A DNA stretch of 64,000 nucleotides. Origin: Sesamum alatum. Lineage: Eukaryota > Streptophyta > Magnoliopsida > Lamiales > Pedaliaceae. Location of the stretch: the NCBI GenBank assembly GCA_034509735.1, contig JACGWO010000003.1, positions 1,984,001 through 2,048,000 of the forward strand. Reading direction: 5' to 3'. Every line of letters begins with the position of its first letter. Within the stretch, counting starts at the first letter, position 1. Shown here piece after piece: positions 56,166 to 64,000 of this stretch. A model generated the notes under the pieces. It was not told the origin of the DNA. It did no database searches and was given only the letters and a program-made list of their open reading frames with translations. Both the position numbers and the translations under genes were made by a program.

Positions 56166-58580
56166 ATCTCCCACTTGACCTTAAACCCAATCGCCCATAT
56201 GTCTAATCCCCATCTTCTCAAAATATTGCGTATGAGCGCTCTGCGACATAGGCTTTGCAGCGGATCTGCTGTGTTGTCTGCTGAGTTTGACTCGGTCCAT
56301 CCGAACATCACCTCTTCCTACCATTTCTCTTAGAAGATGGTAGCGTCTAAGAATATGTTTGGAACGATAATGAGATCTCGGTTTCTTTGCTTGCGCTATT
56401 GCTCCGTTGTTATCACAAAAGATGACAACAGGCTCGGTGATGCTAGGCACCACACCCAACTCTTTGGATGTAGTTTCTCATCCAAACCACTTCCTTGGCA
56501 GCTTCTGAAGCTGCTATGTATTCGGCCTCAATGGTGGAATCAACAGTGGTTGCTTGCTTGGAACTTTTCCAAGCGACTACTCCTCCATTGAGCCTGAATA
56601 CATAACCCGATTGAGACTTGGCATCATCGTCATCAGACTAGAAGCTAGCATCGCTAAAACCTTCCAGGATCAGTTCTCCATTGCCATAGACTAAGAACAT
56701 TTCCTTAGTCCTCCTCAGATACTTAAGGATGCCCTTAACAACATTCCAATGTATCTCTCCTGCACAAGACTGATATCTGCTTGTTACACTCAAAGTGTAA
56801 GCAATGTCAGGTTTGGTGCAGTGAACCGCATATTGGATGCTACCTACGGTAGAAGCATAGGGGATGAATTTCATCCTTTCAAGTTCCTTATCAGTCTGCG
56901 GGGACTGTTTCTTGGATAACTTGATCCCATGCCTCATGGGAAGGAATCCTCGTTTGGAGTTGTCTATTCGAAATCTTTTCAGGACTTTCTCCATATACGA
57001 GTTTTGGGTGAGCCCTGACATCCTTTTAGATATGTCCCTGACAATCTGGATGCCTAGGATGTAGGAGGCTTCACTCAAATCCTTCATGGAAAACTGGGTT
57101 GATAACCATGCTTTGTGTCACCCAACATTCTAACATCATTATCTATGAGTAGAATGTCATCCACATAAAGCACTAGGAACACTATAGAGCTCCCACTGAC
57201 CTTCTTGTATATACAAGGGTCGGATTCATTTTTGATGAAGTCATAACCCCGTATTACTTCATCAAAGCGAATGTTCCAGCTTCGGGATGCTTGTTTGAGG
57301 CCATAGATGGACTTCTGGAGACGACAGACCTTCTGTTCTTCTCTAGTGACTGTGAAACCCTCCGGCTGATCCATATAGATCTCTTCCTCAACGAAACCAT
57401 TGAGGAAGGCCGTTTTCACATCCATCTGTCGTATCTCATAGTCATACCATGTTGCTATGGCGAGCAGGATCCGAATTGATTTAGCCATGGCTACTGGCGA
57501 GTAGGTGTCCTCAAAATCGACCCCGGGTCGTTGAGGTGTACCCTTTAGCTACCAGCCTAGCCTTAAAAGTTGTGACTTCTCCATCAACGCCAAGTTTGGG
57601 CTTATAGACCCACTTACAGCCAACTGGCTTAACACCTTTCGGTGGGTTTACAAGTCCCCAGACTTGGTTCTCGCTCATAGAGTCCATTTCCTGGAGTCGA
57701 TGTCAGATATCACTTCTCCGTATGTCTTAGGATCGTTATCCAGTATACCGATCGTATTTAGAAAGCCATATCTCACTGGAGGTTTGGACTCTCTAGTTGA
57801 CTTACGGAGAACGAGAACGTCAGTGGTGATTGTGGGCGCTGATTGTATAGGAGCTGGCGGTTCAGGTACCGGGGCTGGCCTTTCCTGAGGCTGTTCTTCA
57901 TGTCTAGCATGCTGGACTTCTCAAGGTTGGTCAGCCCTTCGGGTATCTATCCTGAATCCTCTAAGTGAGGAATCCGCAGCTATCTCTGATGACTGATTTC
58001 CATCACTTGATTCCTCAAGGATCAGTTCATCAGGTTGGAAATCCTCTAGAAAACCTTGTTCCAAGAATACTGCGTTCCTTGAAACAAATACCTTTTGTTC
58101 CAAGGGGTCATAAAAGTAATAACCTGCAGTTTCTTTAGGGTATCCAACGAACCTGCATAAGCTAGACCTGGATTCTAGCTTATCTCCCACTAACCTCTTG
58201 ATGTATGTGGGGCTACCCCACACTTTCAAGTAGTTGTAGGACGCAGGCTTGCCGTGCCATATTTCATATGGCGTTTGGATCAATACACTGGTTGGCGCCA
58301 AATTTAACAACTTGGCCGCCGTTTCCAATGCGTAGCCTCAAAAGGATAAGGGCAATTTGGTAAAACTCATCATAGATCGAACCATGTGCAACAGGTTCGA
58401 TTCCTCCATTCAGATATTATACCATTTTCTTTTAGATAATTAAGGAACTCAATACTAAGGTATTCTCCGCCTCGGTCTGACCGTAGGATTTTAATTTTGC
58501 AGTTAGTTTGGTTCTCAACTTCAAGTCTGAATTCTTTAAACCTCTCAAGAGCTTCAGAGTTGTACCTCATCAGACCAAAT
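56166..58580 (-). pseudogene. pol: copia pol remnant of element J: RNase H, RT, integrase
   Basis: Read from 58580 down. The integrase piece has L-R-S-D-R-G-G-E-Y-L near 58480 (58570-58370), and its C-terminal region is at 58328-57921 (Y-E-I-W-H-G-K-P, K-V-W-G-S-P). RT is at 57488-57084, with T-A-F-L-N-G near 57405, I-Y-G-L-K-Q-A-S-R and L-Y-V-D-D-I-L near 57160. RT end and connection are at 57087-56638 (T-K-P-D-I-A-Y), followed by F-S-D-A-S-F and RNase H down to 56181 (F-C-D-N-N-G-A-I-A-Q-A-K). There are several frameshifts, including one at 57085. The integrase is joined to an LTR fragment at about 58581. Confidence 0.9.
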
Positions 58581-60164
58581 GTTATGAATTAACGTGATCA
58601 ATCCTCCTCAAATTCAATGTATGAAACAAAGAATCAAAGACTTGTTCTTGGGAGTGGGGAGTGGCCGAGCAAGAGGAGAGAGGACGAGTGGTGTGTGTGT
58701 GTGTGTGTGTGTGTATTTTTTGAATTTCATCATCTTTCTAGAGTGTAAACCTAGGAGAAATCCTATTCCTCTTCAAAATCCAAATTTAGAAGCTTAATTT
58801 GACTGGGATTTTGACCTAGTCAAAGTCCTAGTCAAACTAGGCTTTGATTGGTCAAACCAATCCTAGTCATTCATCTCTCTTCTTAATCTCAACCATGCAT
58901 TTATTTAATGGAATATTTAAATCCCATTAAATAATCCAAGGGCCTTTTAAATAAATAAAATAAATAGTAATATATATTTTAAGCCCACATAGTTTATTCC
59001 AATAAAGTCAATTTATTTATTTAGTTAATTCCTCTTAATCCAGTTAAAGGAATCAACATCCCAAGAATAAGAGAATCGATTAAATCCAATTTAATTCGTC
59101 AATCCTCTCTAAATTTAATTCCAAATTAAATACCTTTGATGCGTGCGGATTGTGTGTGACTCTTTAGGTTCACCCTCAGCTATACTTGGCCGAATTCCCA
59201 ACCATCCTATGACAGGAATTCGTCCGTTACCATGGGTGGTCGTCTAGCAACGATCCATGGCACTAGAGACTAGGTGAATGTTTATGGTGTGAACATTTAG
59301 GCTCTTTAGTACGTCTATCCTTCCATCTTCAATCTCACTGCTTAGAGTCTAGGGCATGGAAATGTAGGTACACATTTTCGACCTAAGCCTTGCCTCATCC
59401 ACACTAAACGTCACCAGGGTCCTACCCTATTGTTCAGTTACTGTGGCCACAGATTTATCAAGGACGAGTCTCAGAGTAAAGTGAGATATCACTGTTAGCC
59501 TTCTGACAAGAGATGGTTTCTCTCTTGGGATCTACTGTCACAATACACATCTTGACTATACCAGATAGGGCTTATGACTATCGAGTGACTACGACTTGGC
59601 AGTCTCTCGCCATACCCAAGATACAGGCACGGTGTGCAGGTGAACTCAGTGATCCCTCAAGTCCAAGGATCAACTTGTACTGTTGGAATCGGGAATACAA
59701 GTCATACCTGCCTAACCCTACTCAAGGTCTTCCATATGACGGTTCCCACGAGTCACCTCAGTCAACGGCCACCCAGCTGGCTGACCTACTAACACCTCAT
59801 GGACGAGCCTTGTCACTAGTCGATGAATTTCAATGGCAGATGCTTAGTGCAAGTCTCAATTGGATTCTCGATGTCCTAACTTGAGATTCCTTGACTTGGA
59901 GTATTTCAAACCGATTCGGAGAAACTGATTTCATGAACCTACCATCCAATGCGTAGTTCCAGTTTCCCGGAATGTGATTTCAGTGTGTGGGCTTTGCTTG
60001 TGTAGTGAACAGTTATAATGAAACAGTAAAGTGAACACAGACAAAGTATAAGCCAAATGAATATCACTTTCTTATTGATTATAATTTATTAAAACTCTGA
60101 AATTGTTCAGACCTAGGTTTACATTAACCCAATCAGATTAGCTTCACGGTCACCTATTCTAACA
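58581..60164 (-). repeat. Truncated long LTR on minus strand (R6)
   Basis: Lacks the first ~390 bp of the reverse LTR (the U5 end). It begins at TTATGAATTAACGTGATC, as in R2 near 41660, and ends CACCTATTCTAACA at 60164. GT run at 58693-58714. Left neighbour is integrase of element J, right neighbour is RT of element K, so a deletion joined them. Confidence 0.87.
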
Positions 60165-62092
60165 GCCTGCACAGGACTAATATCTACTTGTTACACTTAA
60201 GGCGTAAGCGATGTCAGGCCTTGTGCAATGGACGGCATATTGGATGCTGCCTACGGCATAAGCATTAGGGATGCTCTTCATCCTTTCAAGCTCCTCAACA
60301 GTCTTGGGAGACTGTTTCTTGGATAACTTGATCCCATGTCTCATGGGAAGCAAACCTCGTTTGGAGTTATCCATGTGAAATCTTTCAGGATTTTCTCCAC
60401 ATACGAGTTTTGGGTTAATCTTAACATTCTCTTAAATCTGTCCCTGACGATCTGGATGCCTAGAATGTAGGAGGCTTCACCCAAATCCTTCATGGAAAAT
60501 TGCATGGATAACCATGCTTTTATGTCGCTTAAAATTCTAACATCATTCCCTATGAATAGAATGTCGTCCACATAAAGCACTAGGAACACTACAGAGCTCC
60601 CACCGACCTTCTTGTATACACAAGAGCCGGATTCATTTTTTGATAAAATCATATGCTCATATGACTTCATCAAAGCGAATGTTCCAACTGCGGGATGCTT
60701 GTTTGAGGCCATAGATGGACTTTTGGAGACGGCAGACCTTCTGCTCTTCTCCAACAACCGTGAATCCCTCCGGCTGATCCATGTCGATCTCTTCCTCAAT
60801 GAAGCCGTTGAGAAATGCTGTTTTCACGTCCATCTGCCATGTCTCATAGTCATATATCATGTTGCTATGGCAAGCAGGATACGAATGACTTAGCCATGGC
60901 TACTGGCGAATAGGTATCCTCAAAGTCGATCGCGGGTCGTTGAGTGTATCCTTTTGCCACTAGCCTAGCTTTAAAGGTGGTAACTTCTCCATCAACGCCA
61001 AGTTTAACGCTTATAGACCCATTTACACCCGACTGGTTTAACGCCTTTGGGTGGGTCCACAAGTGTCCATACTTGATTTGTGCTCATGGAGCCCATTTCG
61101 GCTTTTATGGCCTCAAGCCATTTTCCCGAGTCGATGTCAGACATCGCATTCCCGTATATCTTGGGATCCTTGTCCAATTGACAGGTCACGCTTAGAAAGC
61201 CATACCTTACGGGAGGGCGAGGCACTCTAGCTGACCTACAGAGGACCGGAACGTCAGTGGTGACTGTGGGCGCAGACATGACAAGAGCTGGTGGTTCAGG
61301 TACCGTGGTTGGCTCCTCGTGAGGTTGTTCGACATGCCTGGCATGTTGATCCTCCCGAGGTGGCTCAACCCATTGGGTATTTATCCTGAAACCTCCAAGT
61401 GAGGTATCCGTAGCTTCTGGTATTGATGACTGATTCGTCTCACTCAACTCCTCAAGGATCAGATCATCACATTGGACACCCATTGGAAAACCTTTTTCCA
61501 AGAACACTGCATTCCTTGAAATAAATACTTTTTGTTCCGAGGGTCATAGAAATAATAACCTGCAATTTCTTTAGGGTATCAAATGAACTTGCACAAGCTA
61601 GACCTTGATTCGAACTTTTCTCCCACTATCCTCTTGACGTATGCAGGGCTACCCCACACTTTCAAGTATTTGTAGGATGCAGGCTTGCCGTGCCATATCT
61701 CATATGGTGTTTGGGTCACCACACTGGTCGGTGCTAAGTTTAACAACTTGGCTGCTGTTTCCAGTGCGTATCCCCAAAAAGACAAGGGCAATTCTGTAAA
61801 ACTCATCATGGATCGGACCATGTCTAACAGGGTTCGATTCCTTCTTTCTAAGACGTTGTTTAATTGCGGTGTTCTGAGAGGTGTCCATTCAGAGATTATA
61901 CCGTTTTCTTTTAGATAATCGAGGATTCATTACTAAGGTATTCACCGCCTCGGTGTGACTGTAGGACTTTAATTTTGCATTCGGTTTGTTCTCAACTTCA
62001 AGTTTGTAGTCTTTAAACCTCTCAAGAGCTTCAGACTTGTACCTCATTATGTAAACATAACCGTACTGTGAATGATCATCGGTGAAGGTTAT
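60165..62092 (-). pseudogene. pol: copia pol remnant of element K: integrase to RT
   Basis: Read from 62092 down. The integrase core end is at 62040-61880; 61821-61579 continues with L-S-F-W-G-Y-A-L-E-T-A, Y-E-I-W-H-G-K-P and K-V-W-G-S-P-A-Y-V. The linker and RT start are at 61507-61004 ([10 protein letters not shown]). RT is at 60860-60657 (T-A-F-L-N-G-F-I) and 60799-60341 (L-Y-V-D-D-I-L-F-I-G-N-D, then M-K-D-L-G-E-A-S-Y), with C-T-R-P-D-I-A-Y-A near 60225. It breaks at 60165 at the same region found intact in J near 56765. Shifts and stops throughout. Confidence 0.9.
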
Positions 62093-64000
62093 TGAAAGCC
62101 TTGGGTAGGCGTGTGGATCGTCCCGGGAGTAGCGCGAATGCGGAAGCGCGGTATAATTTAAATTTTAAGAATTTAAACATGCGTAAACATATGTTAAAAT
62201 AAAAGCGTTCAAGGGGTACCCTTGAAACTCCCGGGCGTTCGGTGTATCTCATGAATTATAAAACATACATATAAATTATGAAGGCCATAGGATTCAAAAA
62301 TAAAAGAGGATGGAAAACATAAACCGGGAACCTACCGATTCTCGTTTTCGCCTTCTAACCGGTACTCGTGTTGTTCTCCGATTTGCTCCAAGATCTCGTA
62401 TAAGAGACCCTCTAATTCGTACACGCAATCCGCCCACGTATCTTGATCTTCGTGCTAGCGAATGAGCAATTATATTTTGGAGAGGACAGATCGATCAAAC
62501 GTTATTGATTTAACGAGATCAATCCTCCTTTAATGTTCAATTGTTAAAACAAAAGAACAAGAAAAATATTTCTTGGAATGAGGAGAGAGAGGCGGCCGAG
62601 AGAGGGAGGAGACGAGTGTGTGTGTGTGTGTATTTCAAGAATCATCATCTTCTTCAAAGTGTGTACAAAGGAGTATTTATAGAGGAGGAATCCTATTCCT
62701 CTTCTAGTTTCCTACACTTTGAAGACTCCACCATCACTAGGATTTGACCTAGTCAAATCCTAGTCAAAATCAGCTTCTTTGGTCAAACCAATATTAGCCA
62801 TTGATTCCTCCCTTTTAATCTCAACCATTAATTTAATTTAATGGAATATTTCAATCCTATTTAAATATTCCAAGGGCAATAAATAAATATATTAAATATA
62901 TATTTATTCCAAGCCCATTAAATTAATTTCTAATAAATCTAATTTATTACATAAATCCCTTTTATCTAATAAAAGGAATTAATTCTTCCCAAGAAAATAA
63001 GGACCCGATTAAATCCAATTTAATCGCTCCACTTCTCCAAATATTTAATTCTAAATTAAATACGTTTATGTGTGCGGATTGTGTGTGACTCTTTAGGTTC
63101 ACCTTCAGCTAGACTTGGTTGGATTCCTAGAATCCGCCAGTTACCATGGGTGGCCGTCTAGCAACGGTCCATGGCACTAGAGACTAGGTGAATATCCGGG
63201 GATGAACATTTAGGATCTACAGTACATCTATCCTTTCCGTCTACGGTCTCACCACTTAGGGTCTAGGGCACGGATTATGCAGGTACCCATTTTGGACCTA
63301 AGTGTCGGTTTGTCCTCTACTAAACGCCACAAGAAAAACCTTCCCTTTTGTTCAGTTACTGTGGCCACAAATTTTAGGGACAAGACACAGAGCATTTGTG
63401 AGACAGAACTGTCAACATTTTTTTGACAGGAGACAGATCCTTTCTTGGAAACTACTATCACTCTGCACACCGGAGCTACACTAGATATGGCTTATGACTA
63501 CTCAAGTGCATCTTGGAAATCTCTCACCATATCTAAGATACAACCCTGATGTACAGGTAAACTCAGCAATTCCTCAAGTCAAAGGACTTGACCTGTACCG
63601 TTGGAACCAGGAACACGCGTCATACCTAACCGACCCTACTCAAGGTCCTCCGTAAGATGGTTCCCGCGAGTCACCTCAGTCAACTGCTCCCTAGCAGGCC
63701 AACCCACTAACACTGCTTAGACGACCCTCGTCACCTGTCGATGAAATACGACAACAGATGCTTAGTGCAAGTCTCAAAGGGAATCTCGGTACCCACTTTC
63801 AAGATTCCTTGACTTGGAGATTTCTAGACTGATTCGATGGGACTGATTTCATGGACCTACCTCCAAGCGTAGTCCCAGTCCCCGAAATGCGTTTTCAGTC
63901 TGTGGGCTTTGTTTGCGTAGTGAACAGTTATAAAGCAAATAAAGTGAACACAAACAAAGTAAATGCCAAATGAATTTCACTTTTTATTCATTAACAATTT
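62093..64000 (-). repeat. Long LTR on minus strand (R7), runs off the window
   Basis: TGAAAGCCTTGGGTAGGCG at 62093 begins the LTR inside integrase of element K (left flank GTTAT). The U5 hairpin TTCAAGGG/CCCTTGAA is at 62208-62226 and the GT run at 62615-62630. The last ~80-90 bp of the LTR lie beyond the window, so whether it is solo cannot be told. Confidence 0.9.

Overview
The window is nuclear DNA of a flowering plant, most likely a eudicot. It holds one spliced gene, for cytosolic seryl-tRNA synthetase (10.75-15.9 kb, + strand), set among Ty1/copia retrotransposons in many states of decay. There is no sign of prokaryotic, organellar or viral genome organisation: the gene has GT-AG introns, and the repeats have tRNA-type primer sites, polypurine tracts, 5-bp target duplications and MITEs with 8-9-bp duplications.

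Layout. 1-2742 is 4.5 units of a ~607-bp tandem repeat that continues off the left edge. 2743-3995 is AT-rich spacer. 4001-10649 is a complete but decayed copia element with ~300-bp LTRs and a TATAG duplication. A 1.17-kb Mutator-like MITE sits in its pre-integrase region, and the element itself landed about 100 bp upstream of the SerRS 5' UTR. The SerRS gene has a 5'-UTR intron and nine coding exons that join to exactly 446 codons plus stop. 16.8-19.8 kb is a minus-strand copia remnant, split by a 901-bp hAT-type MITE and ended by a CACTA terminus. From 20.3 kb to the right edge the DNA is a nest of one long-LTR (about 2.0-2.3 kb) copia superfamily in both orientations. It includes LTRs with attached primer sites, solo LTRs with perfect 5-bp duplications (37608-39834, 41268-43257, 43366-45514, 51329-53320), truncated LTRs, leaders and broken gag-pol pieces. 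A 404-bp TRIM (31964-32367) and another hAT-type MITE (36586-37154) lie inside this region.

How the parts relate. The nesting order can be read from duplications: solo LTRs 41268-43257 and 43366-45514 both sit inside one older LTR (41069-47230), and solo LTR 51329-53320 interrupts a gag whose frame is restored when it is taken out. The only expected host product is SerRS.

Most notable signal. The copia element at 4001-10649 carries at least 18 stem-loops with one apical design, a C-G closing pair around a YNGAA pentaloop, often followed by a bulged pyrimidine. They lie in the non-coding leader and throughout gag, protease, integrase and reverse transcriptase, with unrelated stem sequences. 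This looks like a dispersed RNA recognition element, perhaps for genome packaging. The long-LTR family has its own covarying stem-loops (U5 and U3) and a twice-repeated palindrome in its leader.
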